NCBI RefSeq assembly: GCF_026586805.1
Contig: NZ_JAPFHA010000012.1
Span: forward strand, 81,599 to 145,598
Length of the DNA: 64,000 bases
DNA from: Niveibacterium sp. 24ML
GTDB taxonomy: Bacteria > Pseudomonadota > Gammaproteobacteria > Burkholderiales > Rhodocyclaceae
Reading direction: 5' to 3'
A model generated the notes under the pieces. The model worked only from the letters and a program-made list of their open reading frames with translations. It was not told where the DNA came from and searched no databases. The stretch's first letter is position 1; every line of letters begins with the position of its first letter. Positions 9,421 through 18,182 of this stretch are shown one piece after another. The position numbers and the translations under genes were made by a program.

Positions 9421-10653
9421 ATGGCGACAGCATCACGGACAGTTCGCAAACCGGCAGGGACCGGCGAGAGCGTATTCACCTGGGAAGGCAAGGACAAGAA
9501 CGGCCGGGTGGTTCGTGGCGAAACACGCGCGGGCAGTGCTTCCATTGTTCAGGCCAACCTGCGCCGCCAAGGCATCGGCAATGCCAGAGTCAAAAAGCGG
9601 TCTTTCTCCAAGGGCGGGAAGATCACGGACAAGGACATTGCACTTTTTACCCGCCAGCTTGCAACGATGCTCCGCTCAGGCGTGCCACTGCTGCAGACTT
9701 TTGACATTGCAATCAAGGGCGCCACCAATCCGGCGCTGGCCCGCTTGCTGAACGAAATCCGTTCAGACATCGAAACAGGCGCCGGTCTCGCAAATGCGTT
9801 TCGCAAGCATCCAGTGTATTTCGATGCCCTCTACGCGAACCTTGTAGCGGCAGGCGAGCAGTCTGGCGCGCTTGAAGCATTGCTCGACCGTTTGGCCACA
9901 TATAAAGAAAAGATCTTGGCAATCAAAAGCAAGATCAAAGGGGCGCTTTTTTACCCTATTTCTGTTGTCGCGGTGGCGCTCGGCGTAGTTGCAGTGATGA
10001 TGCTCTTCGTCATTCCTCAGTTCAAATCCGTTTTTACGAGCTTTGGTGCAGAGCTTCCTGGGCCGACCTTGATGGTCATGGCCATGTCCGATTTCTTCAT
10101 TGAATATTGGTATATCGTCTTTGGTGGAATATTCGGGGCGATAATTGGTTTGTCGTTTGCATACAAGCGATCGCCGCAAATGCAGTTCACCATGGATCGT
10201 CTGCTTCTGAAGTTTCCAGTTATTGGAGAAATCATTAAAAAGGCAACCGTGGCCCGCTGGACTCGCACGCTTTCAACCATGTTTGCCGCAGGTGTCCCCT
10301 TGGTAGAAGCGCTCGACTCAGTTGGCGGCGCAGCGGGCAACCGGGTCTACGAGATCGCTACCAGACAGATCCAGAATGAAGTCAGCACGGGTACCAGTCT
10401 TACCGTCGCCATGCAGAACGTAAACGTATTCCCAACCATGGTGATACAAATGGTCTCGATTGGCGAAGAATCCGGCCAACTGGATGCGATGCTTGGCAAG
10501 GTTTCGGACTTCTTTGAGCGGGAAGTGGACGATGCGGTCGATGCGCTTTCACAGTTGCTTGAACCATTGATCATCGTCTTTCTGGGTACGGTCGTCGGCG
10601 GGCTTGTCGTAGCCATGTACCTCCCAATCTTCAAACTGGGTCAAGTCGTTTAA
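9421..10653 (+). CDS. pilC: Type IV pilus inner-membrane platform protein PilC
   Basis: Polytopic platform protein that couples PilB/PilT motion to pilin insertion and removal. Length 410 is normal. Two tandem T2SSF domains are visible, each starting with a similar stretch (FTRQLATMLRSGVPLLQTFDIA near residue 75 and WTRTLSTMFAAGVPLVEALDSVGG near 280). Each is followed by transmembrane segments (FYPISVVAVALGVVAVMMLFV; IIVFLGTVVGGLVVAMYLPIF). The N-terminal FTWEGKDKNGRVVRGE strand is typical. Starts 15 bases after pilB, so translational coupling is plausible. Confidence 0.97.
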   Translation: MATASRTVRKPAGTGESVFTWEGKDKNGRVVRGETRAGSASIVQANLRRQGIGNARVKKRSFSKGGKITDKDIALFTRQLATMLRSGVPLLQTFDIAIKGATNPALARLLNEIRSDIETGAGLANAFRKHPVYFDALYANLVAAGEQSGALEALLDRLATYKEKILAIKSKIKGALFYPISVVAVALGVVAVMMLFVIPQFKSVFTSFGAELPGPTLMVMAMSDFFIEYWYIVFGGIFGAIIGLSFAYKRSPQMQFTMDRLLLKFPVIGEIIKKATVARWTRTLSTMFAAGVPLVEALDSVGGAAGNRVYEIATRQIQNEVSTGTSLTVAMQNVNVFPTMVIQMVSIGEESGQLDAMLGKVSDFFEREVDDAVDALSQLLEPLIIVFLGTVVGGLVVAMYLPIFKLGQVV

Positions 10654-10688
10654 GGCGTCCGGCACAGACAGCTAGGAATACTGCTTTG

Positions 10689-11540
10689 ATGGAATTGATC
10701 GCTTCGTCACCGCTTGCCTTTATTCTGATTGCGAGCGTTCTGGGGCTTTGCATTGGCAGTTTCCTGAACGTGCTGATTCATCGCCTGCCGAAAATGATGG
10801 AGCGGGACTGGCATGAGCAAGCAGCGGAATTGCGCGGCGAACCTGCCTCTGCCGGTGAGCCCATCACGATATCCCGGCCGCGTTCGCGCTGCCCGCATTG
10901 CGGAACGGCCATCGCCAGCTGGCAGAACATTCCCTTGCTCAGCTACGCTCTACTTGGCGGCAAGTGCGGACATTGCAAAGCACCAATCGGGCTTCGCTAT
11001 CCGATAGTCGAGTTGCTTGGCGGGCTAACGGCTGGATTTGCAGCCTGGCACTTCGGATATGGATGGCAAGCCGCCGGCGCAATGGTCTTTGCCTGGTCGA
11101 TGATTACGCTGACGTTGATCGACCTTGATACCCAATTACTGCCGGATTCAATCACCCTTCCCTTGCTCTGGCTCGGCCTTCTGCTCAACTTGGGTAGCAC
11201 CTATGTCAGCCTGGATACAGCGGTGATCGGCGCGATGGTCGGGTACCTTGCGCTCTGGTCGGTTTACTGGTTGTTCAAACTGGTCACCGGTAAAGAAGGC
11301 ATGGGGTATGGCGATTTCAAGCTGTTGGCCGCCATTGGGGCATTTGTGGGTTGGCAGCAATTGCCGCTCGTCATCCTCGCCTCATCGGTTATCGGCGCCG
11401 CCGTGGGTATCGCGATGATCGTCTTCGCGCGCCATGGGCGATCTACCCCGATCCCGTTCGGCCCCTACCTTGCGGGCGCTGGTTTGGTTGCGCTCTACTG
11501 GGGTCCGTCCTTGACCACAGCCTACCTGGCACTGATGTAG
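10689..11540 (+). CDS. pilD: Prepilin peptidase PilD
   Basis: Bifunctional inner-membrane aspartic protease and N-methylase that cleaves prepilin leaders and methylates the new N-terminus. The cytoplasmic loop carries the zinc tetracysteine CPHCG ... CGHCK, and the two catalytic Asp lie in DLDTQLLPD and the GMGYGDFK motif. Seven to eight hydrophobic segments and 283 residues fit the family. A TTG immediately before the chosen ATG (10686) is an alternative start; the AGGA at 10674-10677 serves either. Third gene of the pil cluster; a strong hairpin follows. Confidence 0.96.
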   Translation: MELIASSPLAFILIASVLGLCIGSFLNVLIHRLPKMMERDWHEQAAELRGEPASAGEPITISRPRSRCPHCGTAIASWQNIPLLSYALLGGKCGHCKAPIGLRYPIVELLGGLTAGFAAWHFGYGWQAAGAMVFAWSMITLTLIDLDTQLLPDSITLPLLWLGLLLNLGSTYVSLDTAVIGAMVGYLALWSVYWLFKLVTGKEGMGYGDFKLLAAIGAFVGWQQLPLVILASSVIGAAVGIAMIVFARHGRSTPIPFGPYLAGAGLVALYWGPSLTTAYLALM

Positions 11541-11550
11541 CGTGCAGAAA

Positions 11551-11574
11551 CGAAGGCAGGGCAACCCGCCTTCG
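11551..11574 (+). terminator. Hairpin after pilD, possible terminator
   Basis: CGAAGGC-A-GGG / CCC-GCCTTCG forms a 10-pair stem with one bulged A and a CAA loop, 10 bases after the pilD stop. No T-run follows, so it may only stabilise the mRNA end or act with Rho. Confidence 0.35.
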
Positions 11575-11717
11575 ACGTCGGTCAGCCTTGATTGACGCGC
11601 CGGACTTTCGTGGTCCAAGCCTCAGCGCGCATCCCGATGCTACATACCCCGCGGCCATCCAAGCATTGCCTGCTGCAATGCGTTAGAATTTTGGGCTTGA
11701 TTTTCAGGAGCTTAGCC

Positions 11718-11993
11718 ATGCCCATCTACGAATACCGTTGCAGCGATTGCGGTTTTCAGAAGGATGTACTGCAGAAGATCTCAGACGCAGCGCTGACGGT
11801 TTGCCCTTCGTGCGGGAAAGAGACCTTTGGCAAGGCCCTTACTGCTGCGGGATTTCAACTGAAGGGCTCTGGCTGGTACGCCACCGATTTCAAGGGCGGC
11901 GCGTCAAGCGCGGCCGCAGCAAAACCAGCAGAGTCCGCAGCGACAGAAGCCGCCAAGCCCGCCGGTTGCGGTGGAAACTGCGCCTGCCACTGA
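11718..11993 (+). CDS. FmdB family zinc-ribbon protein
   Basis: Small protein of 91 residues starting MPIYEYRCSDCG, the hallmark of the FmdB putative regulatory zinc-ribbon family. Its four ribbon Cys lie in CSDC and CPSC at about residues 8-36. The middle is Ala/Ser-rich low-complexity sequence, and the tail ends in a His/Cys cluster (CGGNCACH) that could bind metal. AGGAG at 11706-11710 supports this ATG. It ends one base before the next gene, so the two are co-transcribed. FmdB was first linked to formamidase/amidase expression; the role here is unknown. Confidence 0.9.
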   Translation: MPIYEYRCSDCGFQKDVLQKISDAALTVCPSCGKETFGKALTAAGFQLKGSGWYATDFKGGASSAAAAKPAESAATEAAKPAGCGGNCACH

Positions 11994-11994
11994 G

Positions 11995-12612
11995 ATGCCT
12001 TTCAAGAAATACCTGATTGCTGGCTTGCTGATCTGGGTGCCGCTGACCATTACGGTCTGGGTGCTGCACCTGATCGTTGGCACGCTCGACCAGTCGCTTT
12101 TGCTGCTGCCAATTGAATGGCGGCCCGAGCGCCTGTTCGGCTTCGGCGTTCCCGGTCTGGGTGCGCTGCTCACCTTGATGGTCGTCGTGCTGACCGGGGT
12201 GGTGGTGGCGAACTACTTTGGCCAGCGCCTGGTCGGCTTCTGGGAGTCGATGCTCGCCCGGATTCCTGTCGTCAAGTCGATCTACTCCAGCGTCAAACAG
12301 GTTTCGGATACGCTTTTCGCACCGAACGGACAGGCTTTCCGCAAGGCCCTGCTGGTGCAGTACCCGCGTGAGGGCAGTTGGACAATTGCGTTCCTCACCG
12401 GAGCGCCGGGCAAGGAAGTGGCCCAGCATCTGACCGGTGATCACGTCAGCGTCTATGTGCCGACAACGCCGAACCCGACTTCGGGCTTCTTCCTCATGAT
12501 GCACAAGGAAGCGGTCGTCGAACTGGACATGAGCGTTGATGAGGCGCTCAAGTACATCATCTCGATGGGGGTCGTTGCGCCGGCCCACCCCGGCGCGGGG
12601 CACAAGCGATAA
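11995..12612 (+). CDS. DUF502 family inner-membrane protein
   Basis: Membrane protein of 205 residues with family-typical start MPFKKYLIAGLLIWVPLTITVWVL. A second transmembrane segment lies at about 55-80 (GLGALLTLMVVVLTGVVVANYFG), followed by the conserved RIPVVKSIYSSVKQVSDTL and a soluble beta-rich domain (FLTGAPGKEVAQ, YVPTTPNPTSGF). The function of DUF502 is not established. The gene is often found directly upstream of aspS in betaproteobacteria, as here. I chose the ATG one base after the FmdB stop over an in-frame GTG 24 bases upstream because the protein then begins as other family members do. Confidence 0.88.
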   Translation: MPFKKYLIAGLLIWVPLTITVWVLHLIVGTLDQSLLLLPIEWRPERLFGFGVPGLGALLTLMVVVLTGVVVANYFGQRLVGFWESMLARIPVVKSIYSSVKQVSDTLFAPNGQAFRKALLVQYPREGSWTIAFLTGAPGKEVAQHLTGDHVSVYVPTTPNPTSGFFLMMHKEAVVELDMSVDEALKYIISMGVVAPAHPGAGHKR

Positions 12613-12846
12613 GCATGCACCTCATCTTCCTGTTTTCCCCCACGTATTCAGGCACCGCAGGCTCAGGATTTGGTGGTCAGCCTGCGAGTTCGCCGAACGG
12701 CGGTGCGCGAAATCGGACGGGCTGAACGCGTGGCAAGCGCTCAGCCCTGAGTGTCCCCGAGACGCCCCGAAGCGCCAGAACACACACTATCTGTCACGCC
12801 GCACTGCGCGGCACAGCAATCGAATCAAGCAAATCCGGAGTTACCG

Positions 12847-14628
12847 ATGCGTACCTGCTACAGCGGCCTCGTCAGCGCCGCCCATCTCGACCAGATCGTC
12901 ACCCTTACCGGCTGGGCCCACCGTCGTCGCGATCACGGCGGTGTGATCTTCATTGACCTGCGTGACCGCGAAGGCCTGGTCCAGGTTGTGTGCGATCCGG
13001 ACCGCGCCGAGACCTTTGCGGTCGCGGAGTCGGTCCGCAACGAGTTTTGCCTGAAGGTGGTCGGCAAGGTCCGCCGCCGCCCGGAGGGCACGACCAACGC
13101 CAACCTGATCTCGGGCGAAGTCGAAGTGCTGTGCCACGAACTCGAAGTGCTGAACCCGTCGGTGACCCCACCGTTCCAGCTCGACGACGACAACCTGTCG
13201 GAAACCGTCCGCCTGACGCACCGTGTGATGGATCTGCGCCGTCCGTACATGCAGAAGATCATGCAGCTGCGCTACCGCACCGCACGCGCTTTCCGCCGCT
13301 TCCTTGACGATCAGGGCTTCATCGACATCGAGACGCCGATGCTCACCAAGAGCACGCCGGAAGGCGCGCGCGACTACCTGGTGCCCAGCCGCGTGCATGA
13401 CGGCCAGTTCTTCGCCCTGCCGCAGTCGCCGCAGCTCTTCAAGCAGATGCTGATGGTGGCCGGCTTCGACCGTTACTACCAGCTGACCAAGTGTTTCCGT
13501 GATGAGGATCTGCGCGCTGATCGCCAGCCCGAGTTCACCCAGGTCGATATCGAAACCTCCTTCCTGACCGAGACCGAGATCACCGCGATCATGGAAGAGA
13601 TGTTCCGCACGGTGTTCAAGGAAGCGGCCGACATCGAGCTGCCGAACCCCTTCCCGCGTATCAGCTACGCCGATGCGATGGCGAAGTACGGTTCCGACAA
13701 GCCGGATCTGCGCGTCACACTCGAATTCACCGAACTGACCGACGTGATGAAGAGTGTCGAGTTCAAGGTGTTCGCGGGCGCCGCCAACATGGAAGGCGGC
13801 CGCGTTGCCGCTCTGAAGATCCCGGGTGGTGCGGCACTCTCGCGCGGCGAGATCGACGCCTACACCCAGTTCGTCGGCATCTACGGCGCCAAGGGGCTGG
13901 CGTACATCAAGGTCAATGAAGTTGCGAAGGGTCGCGACGGCCTGCAGTCGCCGATCGTCAAGAACATGCCGGACGATGTGCTCAGCACCATCATCGCCCG
14001 CTCGGGTGCAGTCGATGGCGACTTGATCTTCTTTGGCGCCGACAAGGAAAAGATCGTCAACGATGCCCTGGGCGCGTTGCGGACCAAGATCGGCCACGAG
14101 AAAGGCCATGTCGATGGCCGCACCTGGGCGCCGGTGTGGGTGGTCGACTTCCCGATGTTCGAGTACGACGATGAAGGCAAGCGCTGGAATGCCTGCCACC
14201 ACCCCTTCACCTCGCCGAAGGATGAGCACATCGACCTGCTCACCACCGACCCGGGCAAGTGCCTTGCCAAGGCCTACGACCTCGCGCTCAACGGTTATGA
14301 AGTGGGCGGTGGTTCGGTGCGTATCCACCGTGAAGACGTGCAGTCCAAGGTCTTCGCTGCAATCGGGCTGTCGAAGGAAGAAGCAGAACTCAAGTTCGGC
14401 TTCCTGCTTGACGCGCTCAAGTACGGTGCGCCACCGCATGGTGGCCTGGCCTTCGGCCTGGACCGTATCGTCATGCAGCTGGCGGGCACCGACTCGATCC
14501 GCGACGTGATCGCATTCCCCAAGACCCAGCGCGCCCAGTGTCTGCTCACGCAGGCGCCGAGCCCGGTGGACGAGAAGCAATTGCGCGAGTTGCACATCCG
14601 CCTGCGCAACGTCCAGCCCGCAGCCTGA
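12847..14628 (+). CDS. aspS: Aspartyl-tRNA synthetase
   Basis: Class II synthetase charging tRNA-Asp (and possibly tRNA-Asn where a GatCAB amidotransferase is used). Length 593 fits the bacterial type. An N-terminal OB-fold anticodon domain ([32 protein letters not shown]) is followed by the catalytic domain with motif 2 ([18 protein letters not shown]), an inserted GAD domain, and motif 3 near the end ([16 protein letters not shown]). GGAG at 12837-12840 supports this start; longer in-frame extension upstream lacks family similarity. A strong terminator follows. Whether it discriminates Asp from Asn tRNA cannot be judged here. Confidence 0.97.
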   Translation: MRTCYSGLVSAAHLDQIVTLTGWAHRRRDHGGVIFIDLRDREGLVQVVCDPDRAETFAVAESVRNEFCLKVVGKVRRRPEGTTNANLISGEVEVLCHELEVLNPSVTPPFQLDDDNLSETVRLTHRVMDLRRPYMQKIMQLRYRTARAFRRFLDDQGFIDIETPMLTKSTPEGARDYLVPSRVHDGQFFALPQSPQLFKQMLMVAGFDRYYQLTKCFRDEDLRADRQPEFTQVDIETSFLTETEITAIMEEMFRTVFKEAADIELPNPFPRISYADAMAKYGSDKPDLRVTLEFTELTDVMKSVEFKVFAGAANMEGGRVAALKIPGGAALSRGEIDAYTQFVGIYGAKGLAYIKVNEVAKGRDGLQSPIVKNMPDDVLSTIIARSGAVDGDLIFFGADKEKIVNDALGALRTKIGHEKGHVDGRTWAPVWVVDFPMFEYDDEGKRWNACHHPFTSPKDEHIDLLTTDPGKCLAKAYDLALNGYEVGGGSVRIHREDVQSKVFAAIGLSKEEAELKFGFLLDALKYGAPPHGGLAFGLDRIVMQLAGTDSIRDVIAFPKTQRAQCLLTQAPSPVDEKQLRELHIRLRNVQPAA

Positions 14629-14667
14629 GCGCCATGATCGGGTAAGCCCTCATCGCCCGGCCCGCAG

Positions 14668-14707
14668 AACCGCCGCACGCCCTCGTGGCCTGCGGCGGTT
14701 TTGTTTT
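14668..14707 (+). terminator. Rho-independent terminator of aspS
   Basis: Perfect 10-base inverted repeat AACCGCCGCA ... TGCGGCGGTT (14668-14677 / 14691-14700) followed by TTGTTTT. It lies 40 bases after the aspS stop and separates aspS from the receiver-TPR gene. Confidence 0.9.
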
Positions 14708-14782
14708 GAGCCCGCCAGGCCACCAGCTCAAGCCACGCCAGACAAATGCCGTTGACCCGGCCAACAGGGGCGGAGGCACCAG

Positions 14783-16402
14783 ATGGCAGGCAAGGTCGAG
14801 GATCTCACCGTCCTCGTGGTCGAAAACCAGAGCAACATGCGCACCCAGCTTCGCAACATGCTTGCGATGTGCGGCATTACCAAGCTGGAGGCTGCGCAAA
14901 GCGCGGGCGCGGCGATCCGCAAACTGCGCGATTCAAGCTTCGACATCATCCTGTGCGAGTACCACCTTGGCGAAGGGCAGGACGGGCAGCACTTTCTTGA
15001 AGACATCCGCCACCACCACCTGATCCCGCTTTACACGCTGTTCATCATGGTGACCGGCGAGCGCAGTTATGAACGCGTGGTCGGCGCTGCGGAACTGGCG
15101 CCCAACGACTACATCCTCAAGCCCTTCGCGCCCGATCTGTTGAGGACCCGGCTTGAGCGGGCGCTCAACAAACGCGAAGCCTTCATGCCGACCTGGCAAC
15201 TGATCGAGGCCGGGAATGCCGCTGATGCGATCGCCGCCTGCCAGGAAGGAGAATTGAAGTACCCGGTCTTTGCGATCGACTTCCAGCGTCTGCACGCCGA
15301 ACTGCTCATCACCACCGGGCGGGCCGAAGAAGCTCAGGCGGTATACGAAAAGGTGCTGGCCCGGCGCGCGGTGCCATGGGCGAATCTTGGGCTGGCCAAG
15401 GCCCTGTTCATGCGCAAGCGCTATGAGGAAGCCGAAACGCAGCTCGTTGGCCTGCTCAACGAAAGCGAGCAATACCTGGACGCCTGGGACTGGCTGGCCA
15501 AGACGCGCGAAGCAGTCGGCGCGCTGGTCGAGGCACGTCAGGCGCTAGAACGTGCCGCCGAACTCTCGCCGCACACCCTGCGCCGCATGCGCCACATTGG
15601 CGAAGTGGCGCTGGAACTGGGCGATCTCGAAGCCGCCGAGCGCACCCTCAACGATGTCGTCCGCAAGGCAAAGTACTCGGACTTTCGCGACCCCGAAGAT
15701 CATGTGAAGCTGGTGAAGGCGCAACTGGGCGTTGGCGCGCCCGACCGCGCCACCGCCACCCTGCGCGACCTCGATCGCAGCATGCAGGGGCTGCCCAAGA
15801 CCGAATTGTGCAAGGCCCTGTCATCGGCCATGGTTTACACGCACCAGGGTGAAGCCGACAAGGCAACCGAAGCCGCCGAGCGCGCCGCCGGACTGCTGGA
15901 CGCGCGCCTGGGCGTGAGCACCAATCTCAAGAAGGATCTGGCCAAGGTGTGCATCGAGCACAAGCTTGAAAGCCAGGCCGCCGACGTGGTCATGGACATC
16001 ATGCGTCACGCCGCCGATGACTCAGCCGTCGATGGCATTACCAAGATGCTCGACAGCCTCGGGCGCGCAGACATGGGCAGCTCACTCGCACAACAGATGA
16101 AAACCGAAGTGCGCGACATGATGGGCGAAGGCGCGCGCATGGCCCAGCGCGGCGACTTCGAGGGCGCCGTGACGCACATGCTCGAGGCCGTCCGGCGCAT
16201 GCCCGGCAACACTATGGTGCTCTACAACGCCGCGCTGGCGCTGCTCAAGTACATCGAAAACTGCGGCTGGGATGCCCACTACGCCGAACAATCGCGCGGC
16301 CTGATCGCGCGGCTGCAGAAGGTCGACCCCGGCAACCCCAAGCTGGGCGCCCTGCACCTCTACTTCGACGGCCTCGCCAAGCGCTTCGGGGCGAAAGGCT
16401 AG
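14783..16402 (+). CDS. Receiver-domain protein with TPR repeats (Glu at phosphoacceptor site)
   Basis: Cytoplasmic protein of 539 residues. Residues 7-125 form a CheY-like receiver: the beta1 end reads LVVENQ instead of the usual paired Asp, beta3 reads DIILCEYHLG with Glu59 where the phosphorylated Asp should be, Thr91 (MVTGE) is kept and Lys113 lies in the intact ILKPF motif. The rest is a helical TPR array (for example ALFMRKRYEEAETQLVGLLNESEQYLDAWDWLAKTREAVG at about 210-250). Such RR-TPR proteins are known in gamma- and betaproteobacteria without a fixed role. The Glu suggests a constitutive, phosphate-independent scaffold. No histidine kinase is nearby. Confidence 0.88.
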   Translation: MAGKVEDLTVLVVENQSNMRTQLRNMLAMCGITKLEAAQSAGAAIRKLRDSSFDIILCEYHLGEGQDGQHFLEDIRHHHLIPLYTLFIMVTGERSYERVVGAAELAPNDYILKPFAPDLLRTRLERALNKREAFMPTWQLIEAGNAADAIAACQEGELKYPVFAIDFQRLHAELLITTGRAEEAQAVYEKVLARRAVPWANLGLAKALFMRKRYEEAETQLVGLLNESEQYLDAWDWLAKTREAVGALVEARQALERAAELSPHTLRRMRHIGEVALELGDLEAAERTLNDVVRKAKYSDFRDPEDHVKLVKAQLGVGAPDRATATLRDLDRSMQGLPKTELCKALSSAMVYTHQGEADKATEAAERAAGLLDARLGVSTNLKKDLAKVCIEHKLESQAADVVMDIMRHAADDSAVDGITKMLDSLGRADMGSSLAQQMKTEVRDMMGEGARMAQRGDFEGAVTHMLEAVRRMPGNTMVLYNAALALLKYIENCGWDAHYAEQSRGLIARLQKVDPGNPKLGALHLYFDGLAKRFGAKG

Positions 16403-16495
16403 CCCAAGCGAGCAGCGCCGCAAGGCACGACGCCGCAGCCCGGGGCAACAAGGCCGCTGCTACACTTGGCGCGCTTTCCACCTGCCAGGCACGCA

Positions 16496-16855
16496 ATGCA
16501 AACACGCTGGATCACCCAGGCCCTGCTCGCCACGCTGCTCGCCGCGGGCGTCTTCGCCTATGCCCGCAGTGGCGCACCGTCTGACGAGATCGCCACCGCC
16601 GCCCTCCCGCCCGAGGCGCGCCAGACCCTGCAACTGATCGATCAGGGCGGTCCATACCCCTACCGGAAAGACGGCGTCGTATTCCACAACCGCGAACGCC
16701 TGCTGCCCGCGCGCGAACGCGGCTGCTACCGCGAATACACCGTGCCGACACCCGGCTCGAAAGACCGGGGCGCGCGCCGCATCGTCACCAGCTGCGACGG
16801 CCCACGCTACTACACCGCCGATCACTACCGCAGCTTCAAGAGGATTCGCCCATGA
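16496..16855 (+). CDS. Barnase/RNase Sa-type guanyl-specific ribonuclease
   Basis: Small RNase of 119 residues with an N-terminal hydrophobic leader (ITQALLATLLAAGVFAYA, about 6-23), so it is probably exported. The nuclease domain (about 45-119) closely resembles microbial N1/T1-type RNases such as RNase Sa: LIDQGGPYPYRKDGVVFHNRE, then Glu80 in YREYTV, Arg95 in RGARRIV and His110 in TADHYRSF, equal to the catalytic Glu/Arg/His triad. It cleaves RNA 3' of guanosine. It overlaps the downstream barstar-type gene by ATGA. An in-frame ATG 30 bases upstream is possible, but this start places the leader at the N-terminus. Confidence 0.92.
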   Translation: MQTRWITQALLATLLAAGVFAYARSGAPSDEIATAALPPEARQTLQLIDQGGPYPYRKDGVVFHNRERLLPARERGCYREYTVPTPGSKDRGARRIVTSCDGPRYYTADHYRSFKRIRP

Positions 16856-17277
16856 GCCCTGCCGCCCTGCCCAACGGCCTCAACGGTGTGTTCCGCTGCA
16901 CTGCGGAGCGTGCCGCCACCCTGCAACGGGCGGCCGAGGGCCGGCGCTTCATCACCGCGTCGATCGACCTGCCAAAGCATGTGCGCCACGCCACCCTGTT
17001 TGAAGGCTTCGCCTCGGCCCTCAGGTTCCCGGAATGGTTCGGTGGCAACTGGGATGCCCTGGCCGACTGCCTGACCGATCTGAGTTGGCTCGACGAACAG
17101 GGTTACCTGATCATCCTGCGGGGTAGCCATGCCGCGTTTGCAAAGGACTCGGAAGACTGGGACACCCTGACCGACATCCTGTCCGACGCGGCAAGCTTCT
17201 GGCACGAAGCAGGCATTCCGTTCTGCGTGTTGGTCGAAGAAGGCCCGAACAGCTTGCCGGAGCTGCCTGCCACATGA
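16852..17277 (+). CDS. Barstar family ribonuclease inhibitor
   Basis: Cytoplasmic inhibitor of 141 residues expected to protect the cell from the RNase encoded just upstream. The barstar core is clear: FPEWFGGNWDALADCLTDLSWL at about 60-81 (family pattern P-x-FG-N-x-DAL-D-L) and the acidic patch DSEDWDTLTDILSDAASFW near the C-terminal half. Barstar itself has about 90 residues; the N-terminal 25 residues here are extra. Start and stop overlap both neighbours (ATGA at 16852 and 17274), so RNase, inhibitor and nudB are translated from one message. Confidence 0.93.
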   Translation: MSPAALPNGLNGVFRCTAERAATLQRAAEGRRFITASIDLPKHVRHATLFEGFASALRFPEWFGGNWDALADCLTDLSWLDEQGYLIILRGSHAAFAKDSEDWDTLTDILSDAASFWHEAGIPFCVLVEEGPNSLPELPAT

Positions 17278-17720
17278 GTTTCAAGAAACCGGTTTCGGTG
17301 CTGGTGCTGATCCACTCGCCAGCGCTTGAAGTGCTGCTGATCGAGCGCGCGGCGCATCCGGGCTTCTGGCAGTCGGTCACCGGCAGCCAGGAGGACGACG
17401 AGCCCCTCGCGCTGACCGCCGCGCGGGAACTGCACGAGGAAACCGGCATCCTCGCGCAGCCGGGGCAGATCGAAGACTGGCACCAGCAACAGCAGTACGA
17501 GATCTTCCCCCAGTGGCGGCACCGCTACGCACCGGGCACCACCCACAACACCGAACACGTCTTCAGCATTTGCGTGCCGCGCGATACGCCGGTGACCCTA
17601 GCGCCCGGCGAACACCGCGCCTGGCGCTGGCTGCCCTGGCGCGAGGCGGCCGCCGCCTGCTTCTCGGAATCCAACCGGGACGCAATCCTCGCCCTGCCCG
17701 CCCGCATGCAAGCGGGCTGA
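17274..17720 (+). CDS. nudB: Dihydroneopterin triphosphate diphosphatase (Nudix)
   Basis: Nudix hydrolase of 148 residues that removes pyrophosphate from dihydroneopterin triphosphate in folate synthesis. Close to E. coli NudB in sequence: KKPVSVLVLIHSP, FWQSVTGSQEDDE, the Nudix box (GSQEDDE ... AARELHEETGI), and HRYAPGTTHNTEHVF. aspS and nudB are near neighbours in many proteobacteria; here three genes are interposed. The last codons can fold as GCCCGC/GCGGGC but without a T-run. Confidence 0.93.
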   Translation: MSFKKPVSVLVLIHSPALEVLLIERAAHPGFWQSVTGSQEDDEPLALTAARELHEETGILAQPGQIEDWHQQQQYEIFPQWRHRYAPGTTHNTEHVFSICVPRDTPVTLAPGEHRAWRWLPWREAAAACFSESNRDAILALPARMQAG

Positions 17721-17776
17721 TCCCTTTGCCATCGGGCGGTGGCCTCGCCCTCCCGCCCAAAAAGCTCCACGTCAGA

Positions 17777-17805
17777 TGTAAGGAAACGGGCCCTGACCCC
17801 GTCTA
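17777..17805 (+). promoter_or_regulatory. ECF-type promoter of bufferin operon 1
   Basis: TGTAAGGA, then 15 bases, then CGTCTA. The same two blocks with the same 15-base gap recur at 20363-20391 before the second precursor gene. The shape (GGAA-like -35, CGTC-containing -10) fits ECF sigma promoters. The -10 block ends 66 bases before the bufA1 ATG. No sigma factor gene is in the window. Confidence 0.75.
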
Positions 17806-17871
17806 CCTGCATACCGATGCACCGCGTTCGACGCGGCTGCCGGCAACACCACCCTGACCTGGAGCTTTCAC

Positions 17872-18177
17872 ATGAACGCGAAGACCAAACCGCAAGCCCT
17901 CTCCGCCCTCTGCATCGCCACCGCACTGGGCATCGCTCTGTCACAGCCCGTCGCAGCCGCCGATAGCAGCGAGAAGGAAAAATGCTTTGGCGTGGCAATG
18001 AAGGGCAAGAACGACTGTGCGGCAGGCCCGGGCACCAGTTGCGCCGGCACCTCGAAGGTCGACTATCAGGCCGATGCCTGGAAGTACGTGCCCAAGGGCA
18101 CCTGTGAGAAGACTGCAAGCCCCACGTCCGCCACCGGCTTTGGTCAGCTCAAGGCCTTCAAGGCCAAGAAGGCCTGA
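17872..18177 (+). CDS. bufA1: BufA1-family periplasmic bufferin precursor (DUF2282)
   Basis: Precursor of a ribosomally made, post-translationally modified metallophore. Of 101 residues, the first 30 are a Sec signal peptide ([19 protein letters not shown]). The core has four Cys at 38, 49, 57 and 78 in the DUF2282 pattern KCFGV ... KNDCA ... SCAG ... VPKGTC. In characterised bufferins the maturase converts core Cys into copper-binding thiooxazole-type groups. GGAG at 17861-17864 fits the start. It is followed after 5 bases by its MNIO maturase, a DUF2063 partner and a DoxX protein, the order of the known buf/gig operons. Confidence 0.92.
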   Translation: MNAKTKPQALSALCIATALGIALSQPVAAADSSEKEKCFGVAMKGKNDCAAGPGTSCAGTSKVDYQADAWKYVPKGTCEKTASPTSATGFGQLKAFKAKKA

Positions 18178-18182
18178 ACGCC

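Noticed and set aside
12719..12747. Hairpin GGGCTGA/TCAGCCC between the DUF502 gene and aspS
   Set aside because: No T-run and no known leader structure; could be a weak end signal but not enough to annotate.
12841..14595. Long open frame (584 codons) on the minus strand across aspS
   Set aside because: Antisense to a clear aspS; codon bias of a GC-rich gene keeps this frame open, the protein has no recognisable domain and no ribosome site.
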